A stretch of DNA of 64,000 nt from Primulina eburnea (taxonomy: Eukaryota > Streptophyta > Magnoliopsida > Lamiales > Gesneriaceae): contig NC_133109.1 of the NCBI RefSeq assembly GCF_022965805.1, positions 8,870,331 through 8,934,330 of the forward strand, in the 5' to 3' direction. Positions within the stretch are counted from its first letter, which is position 1; each line of letters starts with the position of its first letter. Of this stretch, positions 12,801-24,919 are shown piece by piece. The notes under the pieces were generated by a model. That model made no database searches. It saw only the letters and a list, made by a program, of their open reading frames with translations, and had not been told where the DNA came from. The position numbers were made by a program, and so were the translations under genes.

Positions 12801-14613
12801 TGTGGGGACCCGGGCTCTAACTCAATTCTTTTGGGATTTAATTGGATCTTTGTTCGAAAATGTGGGTCAAAATTTTGCTTTTAACTTTAATTCAAATGTA
12901 TAGATAAAGCATAACATGTCGTTAACTGAAATTAAACAACATAATGTACATACATATCTGTCTAGTACAACCATACACTAGCGTTCGAATCTCAAATACA
13001 AACATAAGTAGTACAAGTTTCATAAGAAAACACTAGTAATCTGCAATGCCCGAGATCTCCACGCTATCATCATCTCTCATCTAGCTCGTGACCCCGATCC
13101 TGCCCCACCTGTTGCCATGCACACATACAGACACGACAACAGCCGGATAACTCCGGTGAGAACATATCCCAGTATAAAACATGGATGCATGCAATGTCAT
13201 AAATCATGTACAAAAGCATAGCATATATCAATTAACATGAATAAAATCTAAACATGTAGAAGAATACAAATCTGTATTCAACATTCAAATCTTGACTCGA
13301 CTCATTTCTAATCTAGGGATCCCGGTGTGAATAAGACGGTCTGTCACCTACCCAACCACTCGGGGCGACGGTACGTCTTATTCCTAGACTTCGGTCAACT
13401 CTGTATCGAGGGTCTACACATATAGCAAATCTGCTCCTATGTGTCGATACACCGAAACGTCTAGTTTTGGCAAGTCTGCCAATCTCTCCTATCTCAGGAC
13501 TCGAATATAAATCAATAAACAAGGCATTACATAATCAAATGTAATAACAATCTAGTATGTGATTTAGGGAAACTCGTATCAAATCTGAATCGAGTTGTGC
13601 AATCCCGTGACCACATGAATTATACCTTTCGTCGCACAATGTCTGTCGAGATCTTGAAGTCGGAATGTCACTCTGTCAAGACTAATCTGAAATGACAATA
13701 TACAAAGCATTCTATCAAGATATAACTCATATCAAAATCTTGTACAAGTCAATACTCCATCCCGGTAACAATCGACGGCATAACGGCATATTCTCGCAAT
13801 ACCGATCAACTCAAACAATGATACAAAATCATAATTCATTCCTAATCCCATCAACACATCCATATATATTCTGAAATCTGCATAAACTCGATCCATGCAT
13901 GCTGGAAAATCGAACTCATAGCATATGACATCCATAATTCGATTCGGTAGTGAATATATCAAGCTCATACTATCAAGAACACATATCTTCAACAAAATCA
14001 TAAATTCTCCAACACCTATGTTTCGAACCATGCTGAAAATGTATAAAACTTACGTCACTTTGTAGCCGTCAATGCAAGGAACACAAATCTTACCTCGGAA
14101 TTAAAATCGGATCTCTAAATCTTGCACAATCTAAATCACAACTTGAAAGAAGTTTGAAGGATTTCTTGGGAGCTCTCGGTTCTTGCTATGGAGATCTGAA
14201 AAATGAAGACTCAGCAGATTCCTATATATATATATATATATATATGCCATGTGTCAACACGAAATTCAAAGGTGGCAATCTCGCATGCAGACCGCGGGTG
14301 CGGTGACTCAAGAGTGCGGGTGCGCTGTGCTCTCGGCAGCAATATTATTTTCTGGAATTCTTAGACCGCGGGTGCGGTCCTTACATGACCGCGGGTGCGG
14401 TCTCACACCGCGGGGGCGGTCTTGCTAGCACCGCGGGTGCGGTGTCTGTTCGCACAATTTCACTAATTTCCTCTCAATGCACCGCGGGTGCTGTATCCCT
14501 AACACCGCGGGTGCGGTGTGGCTTCGGCCCTGCTGCTCAAAATCTCATAATTCATGCATTCTTATTTCCACAAGTCTAACATCAATGACAACGAATAATT
14601 CTCGAGCCTTACA
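12801..14613 (-). repeat. 5' LTR of element A
   Basis: 1813 bp, near-identical to 6084-7896. It ends at the TAGAT duplication, after which the satellite resumes. The intact U3 with dyads and TATA run lies at 14223-14517. Confidence 0.96.
14223..14517 (-). promoter_or_regulatory. U3 promoter of the element A 5' LTR
   Basis: TATA run at 14223-14245 and eight GC-rich dyad boxes at 14291-14517, in the same arrangement as the 3' LTR. Being in the 5' LTR, this is the copy that would drive the element's transcript. Confidence 0.6.
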
Positions 14614-17600
14614 TAGATTCTCTAAGATGGCACATTTTCTAGCTTCCCATAAAACCGATGATGCTTCAAACATTGCGGATTTGTTCTTTAGAGAAGTCGT
14701 TACGTTGCATGGAATGTCTAGGACTATTGTTTCTGGCCGCGATGTTAAATTCTTGAGTTACTACTAGAATAATTTATGGGCTAAACTTGGCACAAAATTG
14801 TTGTTTTCTACTACTTGTCATCCTCAAACTGAGGAAAAAACTGAAGTTGTCAATAGAACTTTGGGAACACTTTTGCGTGCTATTCTTAAAAAGAACTTGG
14901 ATTGACATTTCTATGGACTTTATTTTGGGGTTGCCTAGAACTAAGAAGGGGAGGGATTCTATTTTTGTTGTTGTGGATAGATTCTCTAAGATGGCACATT
15001 TTATAGCTTGCCATAAAACCGATGATTCTTCAAACATTGCGGATTTGTTCTTCAGAGAAGTCGTTAGGTTGCGTGGCATGCCTAGGACTATTGTTTCTGA
15101 TCGCGATGTTATATTCTTTAGTTATTTTTGAAGACTTTATGGGCTATACTTGGCACAAAATTGTTGTTTTCTACTATTTGTCATCCTCAAACGGATGGAC
15201 AAACTGAAGTTGTCAATAGAACTTTGGGAACACTTTTGCGTGCTATTCTTAAAAAGAACTTGGATTGACATTCCTGTGGACTTTATTTTGGGGTTGCCTT
15301 GGACTAAGAAGGGGAGAGATTCTATTTTTGTTGTTGTCGATAGATTCTCTAAGATGGCACATTTTCTAGCTTCCCATAAAACCGATGATGCTTCAAACAT
15401 TGCGGATTTGTTCTTTAGAGAAGTCGTTAGGTTGCGTGGCACGCCTAGGACTATTGTTTCTGATCGCGATGTTATATTCTTGAGTTACTTTTGGAAGACT
15501 TTATGGGCTGTACTTGGCACAAAATTGTTGTTTTCTACTATTTGTCATCCTCAAACGGATGGACAAACTGAAGTTGTCAATAGAACTTTGGGAACACTTT
15601 TGCGTGCTATTCTTAAAAAGAACTTAGATTTACATTTCTATAGAATTTATTTTGGAGTTGCCTAGGACTAAGAAGGGGAGGGATTCTATTTTTGTTGTTG
15701 TGGATAGATTCTCTAAGATGGCACATTTTATAGCTTGTCATTAAACCGATGATTATGCTTCAAACATTGCGGATTTGTTCTTTAGAGAAGTCGTTAGGTT
15801 GCGTGGCATGCCTGGGACTATTGTTTCTGATCGCAATGTTATATTCTTGAGTTACTTTTGGAAGACTTTATGGGCTAAACTTGGCCCAAAATTGTTGTTT
15901 TCTACTACTTGTCATCCTCAAACGGATGGACAAACTGAAGTTGTCAATAGAACTTTGGGAACATTTTTGCGTGCCATTCTTAAAAAGAACTTGGATTGAC
16001 ATTTCTATTGACTTTATTTTGGGGTTGCCTAGTACTAAGAAAGGGAGGGATTCTATTTTTGTTGTTGTGGATAGATTCTCTAAGATGGCACATTTTATAG
16101 CTTGTCATAAAACCGATTATGCTTCAAACATTGCGGATTTGTTCTTTAGGGAAGTCGTTACGTTGCATGGAATGTCTAGGACTATTGTTTCTGGTCGCGA
16201 TTTTAAATTCTTGAGTTACTTTTGGAAGACTTTATGGGCTAAACATGGCACAAAATTGTTTTTTTCTACCACTTTTCATCCTCAAACGGATGGACAAACT
16301 GAAGTTGTCAATAGAACTTTGGGAACATTTTTGCGTGTTATTCTTAAAAAGAACTTGGATTGACATTTCTGTGGACTTTATTTTGGGGTTGCCTTGGACT
16401 AAGAAGGGGAGAGATTCTATTTTTGTTGTTGTCGATAGATTCTCTAAGATGGCACATTTTCTAGCTTCCATAAAACCGATGATGCTTCAAACATTGCGGA
16501 TTTGTTCTTTAGAGAAGTCGTTAGGTTGCGTGGCACGCCTAGGACTATTGTTTCTGATCGCGATGTTATATTCTTGAGTTACTTTTGGAAGACTTTATGG
16601 GCTGTACTTGGCACAAAATTGTTGTTTTCTACTATTTGTCATCCTCAAACGGATGGACAAACTGAAGTTGTCAATAGAACTTTGGGAACACTTTTGCGTG
16701 CTATTCTTAAAAAGAACTTAGATTTACATTTCTATAGAATTTATTTTGGAGTTGCCTAGGACTAAGAAGGGGAGGGATTCTATTTTTGTTGTTGTGGATA
16801 GATTCTCTAAGATGGCACATTTTATAGCTTGTCATTAAACCGATGATTATGCTTCAAACATTGCGGATTTGTTCTTTAGAGAAGTCGTTAGGTTGCGTGG
16901 CATGCCTGGGACTATTGTTTCTGATCGCAATGTTATATTCTTGAGTTACTTTTGGAAGACTTTATGGGCTAAACTTGGCCCAAAATTGTTGTTTTCTACT
17001 ACTTGTCATCCTCAAACGGATGGACAAACTGAAGTTGTCAATAGAACTTTGGGAACATTTTTGCGTGCCATTCTTAAAAAGAACTTGGATTGACATTTCT
17101 ATTGACTTTATTTTGGGGTTGCCTAGTACTAAGAAAGGGAGGGATTCTATTTTTGTTGTTGTGGATAGATTCTCTAAGATGGCACATTTTATAGCTTGTC
17201 ATAAAACCGATTATGCTTCAAACATTGCGGATTTGTTCTTTAGGGAAGTCGTTACGTTGCATGGAATGTCTAGGACTATTGTTTCTGGTCGCGATTTTAA
17301 ATTCTTGAGTTACTTTTGGAAGACTTTATGGGCTAAACATGGCACAAAATTGTTTTTTTCTACCACTTTTCATCCTCAAACGGATGGACAAACTGAAGTT
17401 GTCAATAGAACTTTGGGAACATTTTTGCGTGTTATTCTTAAAAAGAACTTGGATTGACATTTCTGTGGACTTTATTTTGGGGTTGCCTTGGACTAAGAAG
17501 GGGAGGGATTCTATTTTTGTTGTTGTGGATAGATTCTCTAAGATGACACATTTTATAGCTTGCCATAAAACCGATGATGCTTCAAATATTGCGGATTTGT

Positions 17601-19310
17601 TCTTTAGAGAAGTCGTTAGGTTGCGTGGCATGCCTAGGACTATTGTTTCTGATCGCGATGTTATATTCTTGAGTTACTTTTGGAAGACTTTATGGGCTAT
17701 ACTTGGCACAAAATTGTTGTTTTCTACTACTTGTCATCCTCAAACGGATGGACAAACTGAAGATGTAAATATAACTTTGGGAACACTTTTGCGTGCTATT
17801 CTTAAAAAGAACTTAGATTGACATTTCTATGGACTTTATTTTGGAGTTGCCTAGGACTAAGAAGGGGAGGGATTCTATTTTTGTTGTTGTGGATATATTC
17901 TCTTAGATAGCACATTTTATAGCTTGTCATTAAACCGATGATGCTTCAAACATTGCGGATTTGTTCTTTAGAGAAGTCGTTAGTTTGCGTGGCATGCCTA
18001 GGACTATTGTTTCTGGTCGCGATTTTAAATTCTTGAGTTACTTTTGGAAGACTTTATGGGCTAAACTTGGCACAAAATTGTTGTTTTCTAATACTTGTCA
18101 TCCTCAAACGGATGGACAAACTGAAGTTGTCAATAGAACTTTGGGAACACTTTTGCGTGCCATTCTTAAAAAGAACTTGGATTGACATTTCTATTGACTT
18201 TATTTTGGGGTTGCCTAGTACTAAGAAGGGGAGGGATTCTATTTTTGTTGTTGTGGATAGATTCTCTAAGATGGCACATTTTATAGCTTGCCATAAAACC
18301 GATGATGCTTCAAACATTGCGGATTTGTTCTTTAGAGAAGTCGTTAGGTTGCGTGGCACGCCTAGGACTATTGTTTCTGATCGCGATGTTATATTCTTGA
18401 GTTACTTTTGGAAGACTTTATGGGCTATACTTGGCACAAAATTGTTGTTTTCTACTACTTGTCATCCTCAAACGGATGGACAAACTGAAGTTGTCAATAT
18501 AACTTTGGGAACACTTTTGCGTGCTATTCTTAAAAAGAACTTAGATTTACATTTCTATAGACTTTATTTTGGAGTTGCCTAGTACTAAGAAGGGGAGGGA
18601 TTTTATTTTTGTTGTTGTGGATAGATTCTCTAAGATGGCACATTTTATAGCTTGTCATAAAACTGATGATGCTTCAAACATTGCGGATTTGTTCTTTAGA
18701 GAAGTCGTTACGTTGCATGGAATGTCTAGGACTATTGTTTTTGGTCGCGATGTTAAATTCTTGAGTTACTTTTGGAAGACTTTATGGGCTAAACTTGGCA
18801 CAAAATTGTTATTTTCTACTACTTGTCATCCTCAAACGGATGAACAAACTGAAGTTGTCAATAGAACTTTGGGAACATTTTTGCGTGCTATTCTTAAAAA
18901 GAACTTAGATTGACATTTCTATGGACATTATTTTGGAGTTGCCTAGGACTAAGAAGGGGAGGGATTCTATTTTTGTTGTTGTGCATAGATTCTCTAAGAT
19001 GGCACATTTTATAGCTTGTCATTAAACCGATGATGCTTCAAATATTGCGGATTTGTTCTTGAGAGAAGTCGTTACGTTGCATGGAATGCCTAGGACTATT
19101 GTTTCTGGTCGCGATGTTAAATTCTTGAGTTACTATTAGAAGAATTTATGGGCTAAACTTGCCACAAAATTGTCGTTTTCTACTACTTGTCATCCTCAAA
19201 CGGATGGACAAACTGAAGTTGTCAATAGAACTTTGGGAACACTTTTGCGTGCTATTCTTAAAAAGAAATTAGATTGACATTTCTATGGACTTTATTTTGG
19301 AGTTGCCTAG
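14614..19310 (+). repeat. Integrase-core satellite array, block 2 (~12.9 copies)
   Basis: The same ~364-bp unit continues after element A. Full-length frames end near 16363, 17457, 17821 and 18913. Two units (ending 15665 and 18582) have lost the junction stop through TGA to TTA and read on a further 11 codons. Degraded units contain TAA in the CHK region (near 15742, 16836, 17930, 19022). A three-unit block is duplicated at 15263-17451. The block ends at the CCTAG duplicated by the solo LTR. Confidence 0.94.
15263..17451 (+). repeat. Duplicated three-unit higher-order repeat (~1094 bp x 2)
   Basis: 15263-16357 and 16358-17451 each hold three satellite units that share rare variants: GTCGATAG in place of GTGGATAG, GCTGTACTT, TTTACATTT at the junction, CCGATGATTATGC, GGCCCAAAA and a T-run in place of TTGTTTTC. 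Only two differences were noticed by eye (CATTCC/CATTTC and a CCC/CC indel), so this is a recent unequal exchange or local duplication. Confidence 0.9.
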
Positions 19311-20911
19311 TGTGACACCCTGACCCGTTACAATAAAAATACAGCGGAATTTAAAATTTTCTTTCAAATGGAAGGAGTTTCAAAAATACATTTCATAAAA
19401 ATGTTTACAAAATAGCAATACATGATCATTTAAATGACATAACAAAATACAAAATATCATTCCTATGATCATGCCAAAATCTTCCTTCCAACAGTGCATG
19501 CATATGACCCCTATCCACAGTCAACGTCCAGGGCCTCCACTCTGATCTGCATCACATGAATAAACTGAAATGAGAATAAATCTCAGCAAGTGGAACTCTA
19601 ACATAGCAATGATACATAGTATACTCTGTAAAACATGGCTTTTAAATCATAAATACCATCAACTCTGAAACGTAAATACTGTAGCAATAACTGTAGCAAT
19701 AGCATATCAATAAGATAGCAATAAGATGGTATTCTCTTTTCTCTGATTGGATTGATATCAATAGTATCTCTGCTCTGGTGCTAATATCCTTATCGATATA
19801 AACCGATAACTCTGAGGGATAAAAGCCTATGGTCGATGATCATCTAATTGCATGCAATGCTCTGACTATGATTAATCAATCCAATAAAACATTTGAACTC
19901 TGAATATCATTTAAAGCCGTCGTTTCGCAATCTCTATCTTTTCTCTTGTAATCCCTTTTAACAATAGTGAGATATACAATACCTCCAATAGATAATCAAT
20001 GAAATCAATACATAACAATGGATCAATGGAAAGGAATAACACTTTGAAACCTTTAAAACACAATACATATAATATCATGTGAGCACAAAGGATGAAATTC
20101 CACTTACAAACCAATCGAACACCTCCAAACTAAATCTTGGTACACCACCTACAACAATAATCCATAAACAACACCAATATCAACTCTATATCCACAAATA
20201 CAAGTCGAATAATCCATTAAACCAACAATAACAACACCCTATAACAACTTATCTCCAAAAACCATGATAGAATTGCACCAAAAACTTACCTAAGCTTCCT
20301 TATACCACGGAGAACGTCGATCTCAAGTCGGAAATCCAAACAAACCCAAGAATCAAAGGTAGGAAGTGAATGAAATGGTAGAAAACCCTAAGAAAATGAG
20401 AGGAAATCGGAAATGAAGGGGAAAGATGAGGATAAGGTATGGCCAACAACTCCAAAAAGCAACTTAAAAACTCGCCCATACCTCCACCGTGGGTGCGCTA
20501 CCACAAGCACCGCGGGTGCGCTATGCCTTCGGCCAACCAAAATAATTCCCATGCACGATGACCGCAGGTGCGGTGCTACATTTACCGCGGGTGCGGTCTC
20601 ACCGCGGGTGCGGTGCTTACACTGTCGCGGGTGCGGTGTCCTCACGGTAAAACCATCAAAATCCAACATAAATGACCGCGGGTGCGGTCCTTGCAAGGGT
20701 GCGGGTGCGGTACCACATCGGCCAAGAACAACCAAGGCAACTGAAAATCGAACCGAAACACTGAAATGAACAATCAACAACATCTAACACCTCATTAACA
20801 ATAATAACCAATAATACTATGGCCCAAAACACAACTCTAAACATCTAATCACATAACCCAAATAAACAAGTAAAGCTTAAACCGTACCATACACCGGGCT
20901 CGGCTATTACA
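19311..20911 (-). mobile_element. Solo LTR of the element C family
   Basis: 1601 bp beginning TGTGACACCCTGACCC and ending CGGCTATTACA, with CCTAG duplicated at 19306-19310 and 20912-20916 and satellite on both sides. It resembles the LTR of element C (47088-48707) throughout. No internal region, PBS or purine tract is present, so LTR-LTR recombination has removed the body. Orientation is assigned from element C. Confidence 0.93.
20486..20711 (-). promoter_or_regulatory. U3 dyad-box array of the solo LTR
   Basis: Eight boxes close to ACCGCGGGTGCGGT, about 200-425 bp into the LTR on the minus strand, matching the position in element C. Confidence 0.6.
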
Positions 20912-23343
20912 CCTAGGACTAAGAAGGGGAGGGATTCTATTTTTGTTGTTGTGGATAGATTCTCTAAGATGGCACATTTTATAGCTTGTCAATAAACCGA
21001 TGATGCTTCAAACATTGCGGATTTGTTCTTGAGAGAAGTCGTTACGTAGCATGGAATGCCTAGGACTATTGTTTCTGGTCGCGATGTTAAATTCTTGAGT
21101 TACTATTGGAAGAATTTATGGGCTAAACTTGGCACAAAATTGTTGTTTTCTACTACTTCTCATCCTCAAACGGATGGAAAAACTGAAGTTGTCAATAGAA
21201 CTTTGGGAACACTTTTGCGTGCTATTCTTAAAAAGAACTTGGATTGACATTTCTATGGACTTTATTTTGGGGTTGCCTAGAACTAAGAAGGGGAGGGATT
21301 CTATTTTTGTTGTTGTGGATAGATTCTCTAAGATGGCACATTTATAGCTTGCCATAAAACCGATGATTCTTCAAACATTGCGGATTTGTTCTTTAGAGAA
21401 GTCGTTAGGTTGCGTGGCATGCCTAGGACTATTATTTCTGATCGCGATGTTATATTCTTGAGTTACTTTTGGAAGACTTTATGGGCTATACTTGGCACAA
21501 AATTGTTGTTTTCTACTACTTTTCATCCTCAAACGGATGGACAAACTGAAGTTGTCAATAGAACTTTGGGAACACTTTTGCGTGCTATTCTTAAAAAGAA
21601 CTTAGATTGACATTTCTATGGACTTTATTTTGGAGTTGCCTAGGACTAAGAAGGGGAGGGATTCTATTTTTGTTGTTGTGCATAGATTCTCTAAGATGGC
21701 ACATTTTATAGCTTGTCATTAAACCGATGATGCTTCAAACATTGCGGATTTGTTCTTTAGAGAAGTCGTTACGTTGCATGGAATGTCTAGGACTATTGTT
21801 TCTGGCCGCGATGTTAAATTCTTGAGTTACTACTAGAATAATTTATGGGCTAAACATGACACAAAATTGTTGTTTTCTACTACTTGTCATCCTCAAACGG
21901 AGGGAAAAACTGAAGTTGTCAATAGAACTTTGGGAAGACTTTTGCGTGCTATTCTTAAAAAGAACTTGGATTGACATTTCTATGGACTTTATTTTGGGGT
22001 TGCCTAGAACTAAGAAGGGGAGGGATTCTATTTTTGTTGTTGTGGATAGATTCTCTAAGATGGCGCATTTTATAGCTTGCCATAAAACCGATGATTCTTC
22101 AAACATTGCGGATTTGTTCTTTAGAGAAGTCGTTAGGTTGCGTGGCATGCCTAGGACTATTGTTTCTGATCGCGATGTTATATTCTTGAGTTACTTTTTG
22201 AAGATTTTATGGGCTATACTTGGCACAAAATTGTTGTTTTCTACTACTTGTCATCCTCAAACGGATGGACAAACTGAAGTTGTCAATAGAACTTTGGGAA
22301 CACTTTTGCGTGCTATTCTTAAAAAGAACTTAGACTGACATTTCTATGGACTTTATTTTGGAGTTGCCTAGGACTAAGAAGGGGAGGGATTCTATTTTTG
22401 TTGTTGTGGATAGATTCTCTAATATGGCACATTTTATAGCTTGTCATTAAACCGATGATGCTTCAAACATTGCGGATTTGTTCTTTAGAGAAGTCGTTAC
22501 GTTGCATGGAATGTCTAGGACTATTGTTTCTGGCCGCGATGTTAAATTCTAGAGTTACTATTAGAATAATTTATGGGCTAAACTTGGCACAAAATTGTTG
22601 TTTTCTACTACTTCTCATCCTCAAACGGATGGACAAACTGAAGTTGTTAATAGAACTTTGGGAACACTTTTATGTGCTATTCTTAAAAAGAACTTGGATT
22701 GACATTTCTATGGACTTTATTTTGGGGTTGCCTAGTACTAAGAAAGGAAGGGATTCTATTTTTGTTGTTGTGGATAGATTCTCTAAGATGGCACATTTTA
22801 TAGCTTGTCATTAAACCGATGATGCTTCAAACATGGCGGATTTGTTCTTTAGAGAAGTCGTTAGGTTGCGTGGCATGCCTAGGACAATTGTTTCTGATCG
22901 CGATGTTATATTCTTGAGTTACTTTTGGAAGACTTTATGGGCTAAACTTTGCACAAAATTGTTGTTTTCTACTACTTGTCATCCTCAAACGGATGGACAA
23001 ACTGAAGTTGTCAATGGAACTTTGGGAACACTTTTGCGTGTCATTCTTAAAAAGCACTTGGATTGACATTTCTATTGACTTTATTTTGGGGTTGCCTACT
23101 ACTAAGAAGGGGAGGGATTCTATTTTTGTTGTTGTGGATAGATTCTCTAAGATGGCACATTTTATAGCTTTTCATAAAGCCGATGATGCTTCAAACATGG
23201 CGGATTTGTTCTTTAGAGAAGTCGTTACGTTGCATGGCATGCCTAGGACTATTGTTTCTGGTCGCGATGTTAAATTCTTGAGTTAATTTTAGAATACTTT
23301 ATGGGCTAAACTTGGCACAAAATTGTTGTTTTCTACTACTTGT
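20912..23343 (+). repeat. Integrase-core satellite array, block 3 (~6.7 copies)
   Basis: Satellite units continue between the solo LTR and element B. Most are degraded by stops (near 20994, 21719, 21836, 22448, 22562, 22812) or 1-bp losses (near 21342). Full-length frames survive near 22338 and 22814. The right end is the CTTGT duplicated by element B. Confidence 0.93.
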
Positions 23344-23514
23344 TGTAAGGTCCGAGAATTTGATTACCGTAATCTGAAATGATTTGGGTATAATTACCGT
23401 AATCTTAGATTAATCTGGGATGATGTCTTGATTAATTAATGTAATTATAGACGGAACCAAATAAGACCGGGAGAACCGAAAGAAGGTTGGATATTATGCG
23501 TAAAGAAGGGTCCC

Positions 23515-23826
23515 CGCGCACATGCGCGATGAGTATGGGCGCACATGCGCGAGGAAGACAGAACCCTGCGCGCACATGCGCGAACTGAATGCGCGCACAT
23601 GCGCGGAACGTCCAGAATGGTTGGCGCACATGCGCCGAAACATGGCGCGCATATGCGCGAGGGGGCGCGCACCTGCGCGACGAGATATCGTGCATATGCG
23701 CGCGAGGATGAATCGTCGAGGCAGTAGGTCTCGCGCATATGCGCGAGAATATGCGCGCATATGCGCGAGAGGATTTGTGGCAAAGTTTTGGGAAGACACG
23801 TATGAATCACATGCAATATATATATA
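23515..23826 (+). promoter_or_regulatory. U3 promoter of the element B 5' LTR: ten GCGC palindromes and TATA
   Basis: Ten boxes of the form GCGC-AYAT-GCGC (several are the full palindrome CGCGCATATGCGCG) lie about 170-430 bp into the LTR, followed by a TATA run at 23816-23826. The box sequence is unlike that of A and C but the position and dyad symmetry are the same. Confidence 0.6.
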
Positions 23827-24554
23827 CCTACATTCCTTCTTAAGTGTCAGAAGAAGGAAACGAAGCCAAGAATTGAGGAAAGAGAGAAAAACAAGTTCGA
23901 AGCATAGACTTGTGATTTCTACAAAATCCGTCTGTCTGATTTTAAATCTGACTGCGGTATTGAGTTCCTATCAAAGTAGGCTACGACTTGACGTAAGTTT
24001 TACTACGTTTTGACATGTTTTAGAATTATGATATTGTCAGAATTGAATGGAACTTATATATGTTGTTCTTGACATAGTAAACAGCAAAGAATCGAAGTCA
24101 GAGTAAGAAACAGACTGAATATGAACTTGTTATGATTTTTAGAATGAGATTGAATAAGAATTGATATCCAGATTGAGTGATTATCGATTATGAGATATTA
24201 GAATTGATATTTGACTGATATGATAGGGCTGGATATATTGAGATTACGCCGTTATGTTGTTGAAACAGAATTGGATTGGATTCTGATTATATCCAGTATT
24301 GATTGATTGGTGTATTGATATTGTACCCTCGATATTGTGATTGTCAGATTGAGTATCGACAGGCTTTGAGTTCGAGACTTCGACAGGGTCAGAGTATCAG
24401 AAAGAAAGGTATAAATTAATGTTGTGTTGGGATTGCACAACTCGAGGAAGGTTTGACTCGAGTTTCCCTAAATCACATACTTAGTTTATTACATTGATTC
24501 TTGTAATTGATAAGATTGATGATTGTAGTCTATTGATTTATAGCCACTGCATGT

Positions 24555-24810
24555 AATGACTGCTGATTCGCTAGTCATTGATTGAGTTGCTTAGATACTG
24601 ACTGTATGTATTGATTACCGAGTCGTGGAGTCATAGGCTGATTCGCCTAGTCACCGGCTGATTCGTCTGGTGATTGACTGATTCGTCTAAACTTAAGTTG
24701 ATTCGCTTAAATACAGGCTGAGTTGTCTGATTATGGGCTGATTCGCCTAATTACCGGCTGATTCGTCGGGTTATTGACTGAGTCGTCAATTCTGCGGCTG
24801 ATTCGCAAGA
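24555..24810 (+). other. Serial hairpin array in the element B LTR (constant loop, variable stems)
   Basis: About ten to twelve consecutive short hairpins, most with the loop TGATTC or a near variant (TGAGTC, TGAGTT). Stems differ but pair internally: TAGGC/GCCTA, TTAAGT/GCTTAA (with a G.U), CAGGC/GTCTG (with a G.U), ATTGAC/GTCAAT and others. The first has a 7-bp outer stem AATGACT/AGTCATT. It lies about 740 bp downstream of the TATA run, so it should be transcribed. The function is unknown; RNA structure is the obvious possibility. Confidence 0.6.
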
Positions 24811-24919
24811 CACTGGATATATGAATTATATCGATGCCGTTAGGGATTGATTCATTCCTATCGACTGAGATTCGGTATAATTATTATTATTCAGACATCG
24901 GGATCCCTAGGATAGAGTT

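Larger units (their letters stand above)
6084..14613 (-). mobile_element. Element A: near-intact Ty3/gypsy chromovirus-like LTR retrotransposon
   Basis: An 8530-bp element inserted in the satellite. It has two 1813-bp LTRs with TG...CA ends, a PBS for initiator-Met tRNA, a single gag-pol frame and a purine tract. The 5-bp target duplication TAGAT lies at 6079-6083 and 14614-14618, and the satellite unit resumes in register after it. By eye the LTRs differ at only about eight positions, so insertion is recent. Order on the minus strand is 5' LTR, PBS, gag, protease, RT, RNase H, integrase, chromodomain-like tail, PPT, 3' LTR, which is the chromovirus order (perhaps the Tekay/Del clade). Confidence 0.96.

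Noticed and set aside
20486..20711. Regular GC-rich boxes resembling a CRISPR array
   Set aside because: Boxes are 14 bp and degenerate, spacers vary in length, and the context is a plant LTR.
23445..23816. Overlapping frames on both strands through the GCGC palindromes of the B LTR
   Set aside because: The biased repeat lacks stops in several frames; no homology or start context supports a protein.
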